A stretch of DNA of 64,000 nt, from positions 600,613,644-600,677,643 of the forward strand of contig NC_081415.1 in NCBI RefSeq assembly GCF_030272615.1, given 5' to 3'. Positions 22,346 through 34,549 of this stretch are shown here, one piece after another (within the stretch, counting starts at the first letter, position 1; each line of letters starts with the position of its first letter). The notes beneath the pieces were generated by a model. That model searched no databases, was not told where the DNA came from, and saw only the letters and a list, made by a program, of their open reading frames with translations. The stretch is from Cryptomeria japonica (taxonomy: Eukaryota > Streptophyta > Pinopsida > Cupressales > Cupressaceae). The translations under genes were made by a program, and so were the position numbers.

Positions 22346-22826
22346 AAACTCTAGAAGAGAATAATCATGAATGCGACCTTTATTTATTTGATTCCTTTCT
22401 AGCATTGTTATTATCACCTCCTCGTTTACTGGGACAACAATAGTAAAGAGTTACCCAATTTGACAAGATAAGTCTCTTGTAAAACACTTGCATGGTCTAC
22501 CTCTATTATTAATCCTATTCACCATTTTTTTCAATTTCAATCTTCCAATACGATAATTTAAAGTTATTCTCAAAGAAAATAGTGAATGGTAATCATGACA
22601 AAATATTTGTTATTTGTGAGTTGAATACATCTTGGGATCACTTAACTCACACATTTCTTCACATTTAGCTTTTCACATTTTATCTATTTGATAGATCCCA
22701 ATTCAAGAGTTATGGATAAGTTTGACCATATCCCACAATAATTTAAAACTAATATCTCTTATTTTCATTCAATTTCATGATGGGTAAGAATTTTTTCTAG
22801 TTTATTTGATTATCTGTAGGTATGTC
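22346..22826. other. AT-rich stretch without recognisable genes
   Basis: Nothing coding or repeat-like that I can assign. Confidence 0.5.
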
Positions 22827-23385
22827 TGTTGGACATTGCTGCTGCTAAGTTATGTTGTTGTCATTGATGCCAACATATTTTTGTGATTTATTGCTTCGGT
22901 GCTTGTAGATTGGTTTACTGTGGTTATGGTCTGGTGTATGGAGTGTTTCTAGTATCATTGTATTATTTTGTATTAGCTTTGGTGATCTGGGAAGCTTAAT
23001 TGATCATAGCATATGATCTAGTTTGTAGTTTATTTTCCTGATCAGTGCTTTGTAGAGTTCAGTATTTCCTTTGGTATATTCCGATGTGATCAGATCTTGA
23101 GCTGAGTCTTTCGGAGATTATTTGGGATGGTTTTGTGTATCTTCATTTAATATAGTTTGTGATTTGGTGCCCCACAAGTTATCTTTCTTCGTGATAGTAG
23201 CTGTCATTTGAGTGATACTTGAGTTTCAGACGTTGACAAATGAAGATTTGATAAGTGGTGTTGGTACAACTGTTTCCATTGATTCTAACGTGCTTGTTGG
23301 TGTTTCCTAATTGTGTCCTATTTGTTTTGACGATCTGCATTGATCGTTATGCGAGATATTGGTGATTTTGTTGAACAGGTGATGT
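22827..23385 (+). repeat. truncated copia LTR fragment
   Basis: Starts TGTTGGACATTGCTGCTGC and shares ttgttgtcattgatg and ccaacatatttttgtg with the LTRs of 6537-10716. It breaks off near 23385 before the promoter-proximal half, so it is a 5' piece of an LTR. Confidence 0.75.
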
Positions 23386-23699
23386 TATCATTCCACACAT
23401 CCTCCATAATTTCCTTACATTCATAAAGTTAAAGACTATTTGCAAGGGGATTACACCCATTCCAAGAGGCCACCCAAAAATGTATAGAGTTCTTATCATT
23501 GATAGCCCAAGACAAATAATCTATGATAATATACCTATAATCCATCATGAGATTCCATATATGAAAGTCGTTCGAAGGATTAGAAATGGTTAGTATTCTA
23601 CTTGGATCCTCATTGTCCAAATACTTCATTTGAGACACCTTACTCTAGAGGGTTGAGGAGCTATCAGTCATTCTCATTTTCGATTTATATGCTTTTACC

Positions 23700-24060
23700 A
23701 AAAATGCTAGGGATCCATTGGAAGCGATGTATGAAAGATGGTGAAGAATTTATGTAAGGCAAAAAGAGATTCTCAAAGATTTAAATAATATTCTCTTATT
23801 CTTAAAAAAATGGATTAGGGCTCATATATGGACTATCCATCCATTACATTATGCAACACCAATTATAAAATCATTTCAAAGATAATTGCTAGTATATTAA
23901 AGGTTGTTCTTTCATGGCAGTATTTTCTCCAACTAAGGTGGGTTCACATCTAGCTATAATATTGCAAATGAGATAATAGTGTCTCTTGAGGCAATTCATA
24001 AAATTGAGCATTATAAGGTATATGATAGGTGAGTTTGGTTGTTTTGATACAAATTGTGAG
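23700..24060 (+). pseudogene. LINE reverse transcriptase fragment
   Basis: Remnant of a non-LTR retrotransposon ORF2, whose RT copies element RNA at the nicked target. It reads ITLCNTNYKIISKIIASILK (about 23841-23901), equivalent to the RPISLCN..YKI..K..A.RL block of plant LINEs. After a frameshift come NEIIVSLEAIHKIEHYK (about 23967-24017). The YxDD active site is absent. A minus-strand frame at 23429-23638 is unrelated to it. Flanks at 23386-23700 and 24061-24549 show no clear coding. Confidence 0.7.
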
Positions 24061-24549
24061 AAAAAAGGTTTTTGGGAAAATTTGGCTAGAATAGATTTAT
24101 AGTTGTATTTGAAATCTTAGATTTTCTATTTTTACTTTATACTTTGTTTCCCTTCCTCTTTGTAATAATGGCAACGACCCTTGGGAGAGAAATAAGTGCT
24201 AAGTATTTTATTGGATTTTTGTGTTAAGTACAAATTGCTATATATATCAAACGCATTATCCATTCGAAACTAATTGATAATACTATATTATATGGGGAAG
24301 TTCATATGGATGAGGCTACAACCATCAAATGCAAAATTGGTACCTATATTTATTTATCTATTCAATTAATCAACAATAAAAATCCATTTTTTTTTTCAAT
24401 ACAAGTGAAATGACACAAAAAAATAATTACAAACTCCCTAGGTTTTAATATTGATTCTATTTCATATAGAGTATTTAAGGATCCCTATGTTCAAAAGTGC
24501 TATAAAAGGGATTGTGGGATGATACTTTTACATTCTACAAAAATAAATA
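24061..24549. other. host-side flank without recognisable genes
   Basis: AT-rich sequence up to the CAAGG target of the giant element. It joins 45087-45253 once that element is removed. Confidence 0.5.
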
Positions 24550-24554
24550 CAAGG

Positions 24555-25751
24555 TGTATACACTCAAAAATTGACTATGAATTATTAAATAAATATTTAT
24601 TATTTATTTAATGATAATTTCTTCTATTAAATAATTAAATTGACAAATTTAATTATTTAATTCATTTTAATCTTAATTATTATATTAAATAATTAATTAA
24701 TTTAATTCATTTTAGTTCTTATTTTTCTATTAATTAATTAAATTGAAATATTTTATTAATTGATTCAATATTATCCTTTTCTTCCAAATCAATTCAATTA
24801 AATATCTAATATTTAATTATTCTCCATCTAATTCTTTTATAGTCTCATCCATTAAATAATTTAATAATTATTTAAATCTCCTTTTCCACCTCACTTCATC
24901 TCCACATCACTTCCTCTTTTTCCAACTCATCAATCATGTGGCTAAAGATATTAATATTTTTAAATATTAATAGATCATTCATTTTCAACATTTAATTCAT
25001 AAATCAAAGAATGTGTACGTACACACATTTCTCAACTTCCCTATATTTTCTCCAACCTTCCTACATCTTTGGAGGGAGTTGAGTCCACTTGTCCTCATAT
25101 CCCCGAATATTCTCCAACCCTCCTATATTCTCTCAAGTCTTCATCCTCAGTCAAGGTGAGCCTTCTGACACTTGGCTTCTCCTTCCACCTTTTCCTCCAT
25201 CTTGCAGGTGTAGGAGGAAAATTTTCCACTTTTATCTCTCACATCTCAAACAATCTTTTCATAGCCATCTAATCTCAACTATTGATTTCTAACACATGGG
25301 ATTTTGCACATAAAAAATCTATAAAAAGAGAGTTTCTCCAACATTTTGAGACTAATAGTGATCTTGTAGTAGTCATTTTGCATCCATGAGTTTTAAGCAT
25401 TTTGAGTATCTGAGCATTTTAGGAGTCTTTTTTATTATCTTGCATCATAGCATAAATCATTTTAGTTTGAATAATCATATCCAACTATCAGTTATCTATT
25501 CATTTCACATTTGTCATCTTGGAAGCTACACAGTACATGTCTGAGAGAAATTATTTGCAACCAAGAACAATGGGGATAGGACACAATGAGACATGAGGGT
25601 AAAGGTATAATCTTTATATTTTCATGTTTTCTTCCTTTACTTTATTTCATTGGTTGATATTTGGAGTTTTCTTGTAGCTTTCATTATCAACATTTGTTAA
25701 AAAACTAACCAGTTGCAGGCTTATTCTAAAGTGAAATTCCAAGTTGATACA
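24555..25751 (+). repeat. 5' LTR of giant gypsy element
   Basis: Begins TGTATACACTCAAAAATTG. It has a strongly A/T-rich part with ttaattaa runs (24590-24860) and a TATA-like ctataaaaagag near 25320. It ends GATACA just before the primer site. Confidence 0.95.
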
Positions 25752-25755
25752 TTTT

Positions 25756-25773
25756 TGGCACCCACTGTGGGGG
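25756..25773 (+). other. primer binding site of giant element
   Basis: TGGCACCCACTGTGGGGG, four bases after the LTR. It resembles the TGGCGCC-type sites of plant gypsy elements. I do not assign the tRNA. Confidence 0.8.
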
Positions 25774-25825
25774 CCTTAGGCCTCACTTTCTATCTGTTGT
25801 CTTTTATTCTCGCAGGTTTAGTAGA

Positions 25826-26050
25826 ATAACGCATTTGTCTAACTTTTTAACACATTCGTAATACATTTTAGCACATATGTGGCTCAGTGTAGCGCATTTG
25901 TAGTTTTTGGTAGCGCATTTGTCAGTTCTATTGGCACATCTTTTAGAATTTAGTGCATATGTAACGCATTACAATGCTTTTGTATCTTTTGGTAGCACAT
26001 TTGCAGTTAGTTTTAGCACATTTGTTCTTTTAGCATATTTGATCAGATAT
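25826..26050 (+). repeat. GCGCATTTG motif cluster 1 (sense)
   Basis: About ten variants of tAGCGCATTTGTag within 225 bases, irregularly spaced: aacgcatttgtc, tagcgcatttgtag, tagcacatttgcag and others. Confidence 0.75.
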
Positions 26051-27072
26051 TCTACAAAATTTTTAATTTTTCATAGTTAGTTAACTAACATTTTTTTTGC
26101 AGGTTCGATCGTTGAAGACAAAATTTCTCAAACTATTAACTAGTGGTTTTGCAAGTGTTTTTCATGCATTTTTACATCTAGAATAATTAGGGGCTCAATA
26201 ATTAATCATTTTTTTGCTTCACATAGCTTAACTAGGTGGTCAATTTACAACATGCAACTTGCATCTTTGTGTCTTCTTTAGATTATTTGCACTTAGAATA
26301 ATCTAGGGGTTAATTCATCAATTGTTTACTGTGCTTGTCAAAGTGGTAGGTTATTATGCTCTCACCTTAATCAGGTGATCATAAAACCAGACCCACTTTC
26401 TAGAATGTTTAACCTTTAGAGGGCCTACCTCCCGAGTAGCCCTTAAGGCTCGGTGAGAGGGGATGACCCAAGTGGAAATGAACTGATGCCAAGCTCTTTT
26501 GATCCACTATAAATAAATTGTGTTTGTAACGAAAGTTATAGGCAACAAGTGCTTATTAGTCCATACCGACGTTATGAATCCCCATAAACCCTATAGAGTG
26601 CAACCTTTATAGGCTAGGAGGCCTTCCTTAATGGAGCGTAACACACCACATGTATGGCCACTCGATCGGATGCCTTGACTAAAAAATCTTTTGTGTAGAA
26701 GCCCAAATCCTTCTAGTTGTTGGCACAAGAGGTCGGACCTCTATAGTGGCTCACATACTTACTATTCTTAGTAGAGATACAAAGTTCGCCATGGGAAATT
26801 TTCATGGGAACTGGTGCTTGGCTGCCCCAGAGAATTGAGTGTCAAGGGTGGAGCCAGTGGGGTCAAGCATTTTCTTTGAATAGCGTAGCCTCAGGGAAAC
26901 CCACGTGAGATTCAACAACTACTTTCCTGGTCTACCATAGGAATTGTACTTGCTTGTGCATTTTTGCTTTCAAAACATTGTGTCTGTTGTGCTTGCATTA
27001 CATTTTCAAATAAAAGAAGAAAAATAATCATCCTGGTAAAACACTCAAAAATTGCTCAGAACAACAGAATCA

Positions 27073-27275
27073 TGCATTTGAACAACAAAGTCATGGTTTT
27101 ACAAATTTTGATAGTGCATTTAACATGCATGGCACATATATACTATCTAACAGTGCATTTGCAACACAGAATAGTGCTTTTGAAACACATAATAGCATAT
27201 TTGCAAAATAGTATAGCGCATTTGTCACATCTGACAGCGCATTCGCACATTTTTGTAGCGCATACACAACCGAGG
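27073..27275 (+). repeat. GCGCATTTG motif cluster 2 (sense)
   Basis: About nine further variants, such as agtgcatttgc, tagcgcatttgtc, agcgcattcgc and tagcgcatac. Confidence 0.72.
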
Positions 27276-28240
27276 GCACTTCCCTTTATCAACTCATTTT
27301 TTTTGAAAACAGTACTGGATACCCATTTTCGAGAAGGATCAATTTGAACTTCCACAGATATCACAATTGGTCAAACATATAAGTTTCTTGAACAATACAC
27401 CCAAAATAGTAGATTACACCTAAGGTTATCACAAGTATTCACCTTTAACAAGTCTTAGATCCAACATTTAAAGTGCACAGAACACTTTTTCTTGATAAAT
27501 TTGATCTTTCAAACATAGTTTCTCAACAAGACACATCATCCTTCATCACGAAACTAAAGATCAGATTAACCTTGCTAATTGACTTGGATATATCATTTCA
27601 CCTTGAACTTGGTATTATCAAAATTTCATCAAAAACTTGCACTCACATTGGGATTAGAAACTTGTCAACCATTACATGCTTGTATGATCATTTGATGTTG
27701 TCTCAAGAAGAGGAAACTTAGTTATAAATCACTCTTGAAAAAGAGAAGGTTTCTATACAAAAATTGTAAACTTCTATTGAAACATCGTATCTTCATACAC
27801 CATTTTCATAACTATTTATGTGGTTGCGGAACAAATTTTGGTGGAGAAACCTTACAAGCACGTGCTTTTCAACAAAGAGACCCTTTATCTCAATGTACCA
27901 ATAGAGGTGGTAGAATCAACTTAGCTTATTTGCCTAAACAATTGATCACCTATTGAGTTACATCTAGAAAATTGAAATTTAGAAAGTATGAAATTGATCA
28001 TATGCCAGTATGTACTAGAGCTCAACATGAGCAATTGGGAAAACAACAACAACAAAAACAAATGGAAGAATAAAAATCCAATGTTTCATAAATTTGGATA
28101 CACAGATGTTGATGAATAAGTAGTCAATAATACCATTAAAGACCTTGAACAAGATTCCAGATTTGACAAATTAATGGAAAAACTCTTGGAAAAAGAAAAG
28201 AAAAAATATTTCCTAATGTTGGCATTCACAAGGTTTTAAC

Positions 28241-29286
28241 ATGGAAAGTTTGAAACAAGATCCTGAAATAAGTCATAATCAAAAAAATGATTACCACAAT
28301 AATGATGATGACTTGAATCGGGTAAACCATGAAGAGACAAGAAGACATAGGGAAGAACCAAGAGGAGAAAGAACAAGAAGAGACCAAGATGATACAAGGA
28401 TCCAAGATGAAACAAGAAGGGAGTGTGGTGCAAAAGAACTTATGAGGCTATAAGGAGACCCTATGTTGATAATCCTCTCTTAACTCTCACTCAACAAATG
28501 CAAACTTTGCAACAACAGATATAGGATATGCAAAATGGAACAAGTTCCAAGAAATATTCATTGGAGGACATCTGTCCATATCTTTTTGACAAAAGTTTGA
28601 ACATGATACCATTCCCGCAACATTGTGAAATCCCGAAATACGATAAATATGATAGAAAATTGGATCCTCGAGATCATATTAGGGAATTTTGTACTATGAG
28701 TATGGAATTCACACACAATGAAACTTATCTGATGCAGTTATTTTCTAGAAGTTTAAGTGGGCAATCAATGGAATGGTTCTCAAAATTGCCATCTGAGATT
28801 AAATCTTTTAAAGAACTTGTGAACAGATTCACCTCACAATACTCCTACAACATAAGAAATGAGATAACAATGTTAGACCTATGCAACATTAAACAAAAGA
28901 AAGGTGAACCTTTCATGGTCTTTCTATAGCGATGGAGATGATTGTTTAATAGGTATCGTAGAGATGTACCAGATCAAGAGAAAATAGACATCTTCATTGA
29001 CAATCTTACTAGTGAGATGAGTTATAGACTCAAAATGCAATGTCCTCATAGTTTTGCAAAAATGATTGAAAACGGTTTGAAAATAGAGGATGCTATGGTC
29101 AAGAAAGGGGAATTAAAACTCTGCAATTCCTATAACTACAACAACAACACCAAAATTAACAACAATAATGGCAATAATAGCAATAATGATAAATCAAAAT
29201 TTTGGACGAAGAACATAAATGTTGCCAATGAGAGAGTATCTCATAATAATGTTGCTAAACCACAACAACCGATTTTCAATCTATAA
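28241..29286 (+). pseudogene. giant element gag (broken)
   Basis: Capsid-like protein. The N-terminus (28241-28453) is very rich in Glu, Arg, Asp and Gln. The gag core (28528-28926) includes YDKYDRKLDPRDHIREF, a LFSRSLSGQSMEWFSKLP block and FKELVNRFTSQYS, typical of plant retrotransposon gag. Stops at 28927-28929 and 28936-28938 interrupt it before FNRYRRDVPDQEKIDIFIDN. The C-terminus (about 29122-29200) is an Asn-rich tract. Another stop occurs near 28503. Confidence 0.9.
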
Positions 29287-29462
29287 AGTTGAACACTAGT
29301 AAATAATTAAGAGAATGCTAAACCAAAGTCCTTTTATTCCAACCCCTGTAGAAAATTTACAAACATTGGGGAACCATTGGAATCATCTCTAAAAACGCTT
29401 CTTACAAACAATTTGATCACATTACCAGAAGTGAGAGATTTTGAGCCTAAGGTCAAACCAAG

Positions 29463-30510
29463 TTGGTGGATGACAATCAATTTTATGATTTTCATAGAAA
29501 TAAAGGATACCAAACGAATGATTGTCAAAGACTGAAACATATCATTCAAAACTTGATTGATAATGAGGTTATCACATTGGACAGTCATAAAACGAATGAA
29601 TCACATTTGGCATTCAAAAATCCACTCCCCAATTATGAAAAGGGCGGACCATCCAATCCACCAAATGACAAGGGCAAAGCAAAGGTAAACTATACATACA
29701 CATATGACAATGTAGTGAATGTCATCATTGTTAAAGACAAAGCACCTATAGAACCAGTGAATGCAATTACTCAAAGTAAGGAAAAGGTGACACTTCTGTT
29801 TGTAACAAATAATACAAAATCCACTTCAAGAAAGTATAATTTAGTGGATCAATTACAGAAAATACCCGCGCAAATATCAATTTTAGAGCTCCTTAAGATC
29901 TCACCAATGCATACAGAAGTATTGGAGAAAGCTCTAGTGGAAACAACAATCTCTAAGGACCTGGATGTTGATCAATTTCAAAACATGTTGGGACATCTCA
30001 TAGCTCCCCATTGCTTATCATTCACTAAAAATGATGATGTATCATTGCAACATCCACATAATGCTTCCCTACACATTGAAGTCACTATTCATACAACCTG
30101 CATCAAATGTGTTCTTATAGATGGAGGAGTTGGATTAAACATTTATGCATTAAGTTTGATAAAAGCTTTGGGTTATTCAAAAAATATAGTGGATCCCAAA
30201 AAGAAAATAACAATCAAGGCCTATGACAAAGAAGAACGCTCTTATAGAGGAACAATGGTTTTACCACTCAAAATAGGACTAGTTGAGAGATACAGTTTGT
30301 CAAGTCTAGGACTTGAATTTATCTTACAACATTATTCTAGGTAGACCATGGATTCATGACATGCAAGTAGTTCTATTGACATATCATCAATGTGTCAAAT
30401 TTCCTCATAATGGACAAGAAATAACCATATCAGCAGATACTAGTCAATATTGCAACAATTTGAAACTAGCTCAAGATGCCAAAGTTCCTCATAACCAAGA
30501 AGCATTATAG
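29463..30510 (+). pseudogene. giant element gag end and aspartic protease (broken)
   Basis: Begins with a decayed gag C-terminal motif (FYDFHRNKGYQTNDC, then RLKHIIQNLIDNEVI). The retropepsin reads CVLIDGGVGLNIYALSLIKA (about 30109-30168), where the active-site D is followed by GG instead of S/TG. A frameshift near 30310-30345 leads into YNIILGRPWIHDMQVV, the conserved C-terminal protease block. The protease would cut the polyprotein; here it is split over two frames. Confidence 0.88.
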
Positions 30511-30549
30511 CCTACCAAAGCATATCAAGAGACATCATTCACATCCACT

Positions 30550-31090
30550 TTGGAAAGTTTTGAGAAAAAGCTAAAATTCAATGATGCAGGAATGGGAAAG
30601 TATTCTTTGCAAACTTTACCACTTTCTCCAAAGTCATATGGAAAACCAATAAATGCAAAAACACAAATCCAGCAAAAACCTATTGAAATATTTGATGGAA
30701 AATTTGTTAGAGCTGGAACATTATCTGAGGAAATTGAAGAAAAGGACATCCTTGATTGGTTATACAAAGATGAAGAAGAAATCAAAGAAGCAACTTTAGA
30801 CATCACTATCCCCACAAAGCAATATGGTAATGGATTCAAAATCATGCAAAGAATGGGATATCAAGGAAAAGGCCCTATTGGCAAGCGCTAAGAAGGCATC
30901 ACAAAACCAATCACACCTCACTCTCAACATGTTAAAGATAAATTTGGACTTGGGTATGACCAACATACTCAACCTATGCAAAAGTGAGATCCTCATCAAA
31001 ATCATCAATGGAAAAGAAAGGTAACACATAAAGATGAATCATGGCAAGAAGTGATACATCAAGCAGCTAAAAATACAAAGAGAGAACAAA
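30550..31090 (+). pseudogene. giant element G-patch segment
   Basis: Follows the protease. An acidic spacer (LSEEIEEKDILDWLYKDEEE) leads to YGNGFKIMQRMGYQGKGPIG at about 30823-30882. This fits a G-patch: G at the start, MGY, then GKGPIG. A TAA at 30889-30891 breaks it, and EGITKPI follows in the same frame, with a late FGLGYD (about 30942). G-patch modules bind RNA and sit next to the protease in some retroelements and retroviruses. Its role here is inferred. Confidence 0.75.
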
Positions 31091-31099
31091 AAGGAGGAA

Positions 31100-32384
31100 T
31101 ATGAGAAACAATAAGAAGAGATTTTCATTCAAAGAGACTATAAAAAAATGTGTCAAGTGCAAGCGAGTATAGAGCCTGATCAAGCCAGCACAGAATCAGC
31201 AACACGAGAAACAACAAGAGTAACTTTCCATTCAAAGGGAGGAGTTTATATATGAACAAATCCAAAGAGTACAAGAAAGCACAAAATTTGAATCAGAACA
31301 GGTGACAAAACTTGTATCAATTATCAACGAACTCTTCTTTCCATACAATATCCCTGTCAGGTACAGTGGTGCATTCCTAGAAAGTGATTATGAAACTGAC
31401 TCACATGAATATGAATGGGGTCCAGATCCACCATCTGATTTATCAAGTGGAGAAATTGAAGACAAGAATGTTACTCCAAAAGATAACACATCTTCCAAGA
31501 ATCGAAAAGAAGAGCTTGACAGAAGACAAGAAGAAATCAAAATCCAAAGAAAAGAAGTCTATGCTAGAAAATAGGAAGAAGAAAATAAGAGAAAACAAGA
31601 AGTCTCAATCCAAAAGACAGATATGGTCACTACTTAACAATTAGAAGAACAAAAGGACATGAGATATCCATCAATCTCTATTTATCAAGAACCGAAACTT
31701 GGTAGAACCATAGAAGAATTGATAACAAGCCAAGTGGGAGAAACAATCAGTCCATAGGAAGTAGAGCATGAAAGAAGACAAGAAATGGAAAGAGAAGCAA
31801 CAAAAGCTACTACAATATGTCAAATAGAAACAAACAATGAAGCTAATTCAAATGCCGAGATAACTTCTAAAAAGGTATGTTATCCAAAAGACATACAAGT
31901 CGATATGATCCATTCATTTGAGGGACAAATGTCAACAAATAGACCACTTGAGGGTGAATAACAAGTTACTCATTCTAACTTTTCTAGAGATAATTGGAGA
32001 GCGATCGAGAAAGTATATCCTAAAGAGAGGGAAATCCTGAACTCGACTAATATACCCAAATTTTTTGACAATTATGTTAGACGATTGAAAAACATAGAAA
32101 TTGATCAATATTATGACTTACCCTTAATTCACCGAGAACTGATTGACTGGGAAAATGATGAAATACTTGAACTTGATATCTTTCCAAATGACCATGCCAT
32201 ATCCGTATACCTTAATATTATTGAACCTGTAATACCAAAGAAAGCTTCCATCGATGAATCACATAATGCTTCTTGTAGTCAGGAGGGTGCCAAATCTTCC
32301 AGTTGCAGAAGTGAAATATTAAAACGAAGAAGAAGGTCTAATGCTGAAAACCATTTTATGGAAACATTAGATCAATCAAGATAA
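31100..32384 (+). pseudogene. acidic, Glu/Lys-rich pol spacer
   Basis: A polyprotein stretch between the G-patch and RT. It includes YSGAFLESDYETDSHEYEWG and a Lys/Glu-rich helix-forming run (about 31500-31640). It then reads NIPKFFDNYVRRLKNIEIDQ and DWENDEILELDIF (32045-32190). Stops occur near 31572, 31635 and 31960. The function of this region in plant gypsy elements is unclear to me. It ends at 32382-32384, just before the RT lead-in. Confidence 0.65.
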
Positions 32385-32394
32385 AATAAAGGAT

Positions 32395-33234
32395 GTATTT
32401 GATGGTGAAAAATTCCTTGAGGTGCGACAAGATGGAAGATTTGACACTCTACCAAAATATTTTCAAGAGAGATCAGCTATTTTGATAGAACCCACAGAGG
32501 TCGTTAACATTGGTACCACAGAAAGTCCTAAGATTCTTCATCTTGTAACATCATTATTAGAACAAGAAAGATAGGACTTTACTAAATTCTTCAAGAAGAG
32601 ACAAATTAACTTTGCTTGGTCATATGTTGATATGCCAGGACTTGATCTAGATCTCATTATGCATCATCTCAATGTTCCTCCAACAACCAAACCAGTTAAA
32701 CAGAAACTTAGAAAGATGCATCCCCATATTTCTCTTCTAGTCAAAGCAAAATTGAAGAAACTATTGGATTTAGGGTTCATAAGACCAGTCACATATCCAA
32801 AATGGGTGCCAACCATTGTGCCTGTATCAAAACTAGACAAAAGTATTCGAGTGTGCACAGATTTCAGGGACCTGAATAAACCATGCCCAAAGGATGATTT
32901 TCCATTACCAGATATTGATATCATTATAGATCTATCAACATGACATGAAATGTTCTCTTTAATGGATGGATTCTTAGGGTATAATCAAATCAAGATAGCT
33001 CCTGAAGATCAAGAGAAAACAACTTTCATGTGCCCTTGGGGTACTTTCTATTGGAATGTTATGCCATTTGGGCTCAAGAATGCTGGAGCTACATATCAAA
33101 GAGCTATGAAAACCATTTTTTATGATATGATGCATACTTTCATGGAGGATTATGTGGATGATATACTAGCGAAATCACATACAAGAGAAGAACACTTGGA
33201 AATTTTAAACAAGATCTTTGATAGACTAGAATAA
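32395..33234 (+). pseudogene. giant element reverse transcriptase (broken)
   Basis: Gypsy RT with lead-in FLEVRQDGRFDTLPKY. Conserved blocks are KLLDLGFIRPVTYPKWV, RVCTDFRDLNKPCPKDDFPL (catalytic D region), MFSLMDGFLGYNQI, TFMCPWGTFYW, MPFGLKNAGATYQ and YVDDILAKS with both aspartates (about 33148-33175). Stops at 32572-32574 and 32941-32943, then two at 33232-33237, interrupt it. The active-site residues themselves are preserved. Confidence 0.95.
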
Positions 33235-33240
33235 TAGAAA

Positions 33241-33819
33241 TTGAGGTTGAATCCAAAGAAGTGTGTTTTTGGAGTTACATCAGGTAAAATCCTGGGTTAT
33301 ATCATATCATATCCTGGAATAGAAGTGGATCCAGAGAAAGTAAAAGCTATCATGGAGATTGAATCCCCAAAGAATATTAGCCAGTTGTGTTCTCTACAAG
33401 GGAGATTGCAATCAATTAGAAGGTTCATATCTCAGTTGGTTGATCGATGTCATCCATTTACTCACTTGTTACATAAGAATATTCCATTCAGATGGGATGA
33501 CAAATGTGGGGAAGCTTTCATGCAAATCAAACAATATCTAGTAAATCCACCAGTGCTAGCAACACCAATCAAAGGAAAACCATTGTTACTATACATCTTG
33601 GCAACAAATGTATCATTAGGAGCTCCTATGGCACAACATGACATCGAAGAAAAAGAAAGAGAAATATATTATATCAGAAGAACCTTAATTGGTTATGAGT
33701 TGAACTATACAGTAGTGGAAAAGTCATGTCTAGCAGTGGTATTTGCAACTCAAAAGTTGCGACATTATATGCTTGCTCACTTTGTTAAGCTAATTGCAAA
33801 AAATGATCCATTGAAGTAA
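33241..33819 (+). pseudogene. giant element RT connection and first RNase H
   Basis: Continues RT with KKCVFGVTSGKILGYIIS, IMEIESPKNISQL, FRWDDKCGEAF and the RNase H start KPLLLYILATNVSLGAPM. The expected D of the YxxAS motif is L-Y-I-L-A-T-N, so the first acidic residue is missing. It proceeds to YELNYTVVEKSCLAVVFATQ (E present) and ends at TAA 33817-33819, after KLIAKNDPLK. Confidence 0.88.
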
Positions 33820-33849
33820 TTACTTAGCAAGGGAATATTAATTGGTTGA

Positions 33850-34539
33850 TTGGCTAAATGGGTCATGCTATTGAGTGAGTTTGACATTGAGTATGTTGAT
33901 CGAAAAGCTATAAAAGAACAAGTGATTGCAAATCAACTGGCTGAAGTACCCCTGCAAGATGATGCACCTTTACACATTGAGTTTCCTGATGCAGATGTTC
34001 TTACTGTCAGTACCAAGTTTTGGGAGTTGTATTTTGATGGCTCCTACACACAACATGAATCAAGTGCAAGAATCTTATTCATAACACCTTAGGGTCACAC
34101 CATTCCTAAATCATATAGACTACACTTCCCATGTACAAATAATAAAACAGAGTACGGGGTGCCAGTCATTGGGATCAAAATGGATATTGAATGGAACATC
34201 AAGGAGTTACATGTCTATGGATATTCATAGCTAATAATCAACCAGATCAATGATAAATATCAAAAAAAGGATGATAAACTGATGCCCTACAAGAAGCTGG
34301 TTGAAGATTTCAAAGAACATTTTACTGAAATTACATTTACTCGGATCCCAAGGAATGAGAATAAAGCATCAGATGCCATGGAAACAATAGCATCTCTCTT
34401 GCAAACTCAAGAGAATCAAGAACTTTATGAGTTCCTAATGGAAGAAATATTTTATCCTACCATTGATTCCCCAAATACCCAAATCATCTGCAACATATCT
34501 GGAACTGATGCCTATACGACCAAACCTATTTGTACCTAA
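33850..34539 (+). pseudogene. giant element second RNase H (archaeal-type), inactivated
   Basis: After the tether (KWVMLLSEFDIEYVDRKAIK) comes a second RNase H: FWELYFDGSYTQHESSAR (first D), CTNNKTEYG (E), VYGYS followed by a stop then LIINQI, and NENKASDAME (last D). The third acidic position, usually VYGDSQLV, is Y. A stop replaces the next residue (34228-34230). Another stop is at 34090-34092. Two RNase H domains are a hallmark of the Tat lineage, where the second is thought to be acquired. Confidence 0.87.
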
Positions 34540-34549
34540 AAGACAATAT

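Larger units (their letters stand above)
25774..28240 (+). other. long 5' leader of giant element
   Basis: About 2.5 kb before gag. It includes two clusters of GCGCATTTG-like motifs (25826-26050, 27073-27275) and the block ttgttggcacaagaggtcgg (26716-26735), which recurs inverted near 60048. Open frames at 26964-27347, 27473-27721 and 27735-27956 match no family and may be chance or decayed. Confidence 0.7.

Noticed and set aside
25069-25292. Open frames in the giant LTR, also at 44391-44597
   Set aside because: Two overlapping frames in LTR sequence, explained by a pyrimidine-rich tract.
25826-26050. CRISPR-like array
   Set aside because: Motifs are degenerate and irregularly spaced, with no spacers of even length, in a plant retroelement leader.
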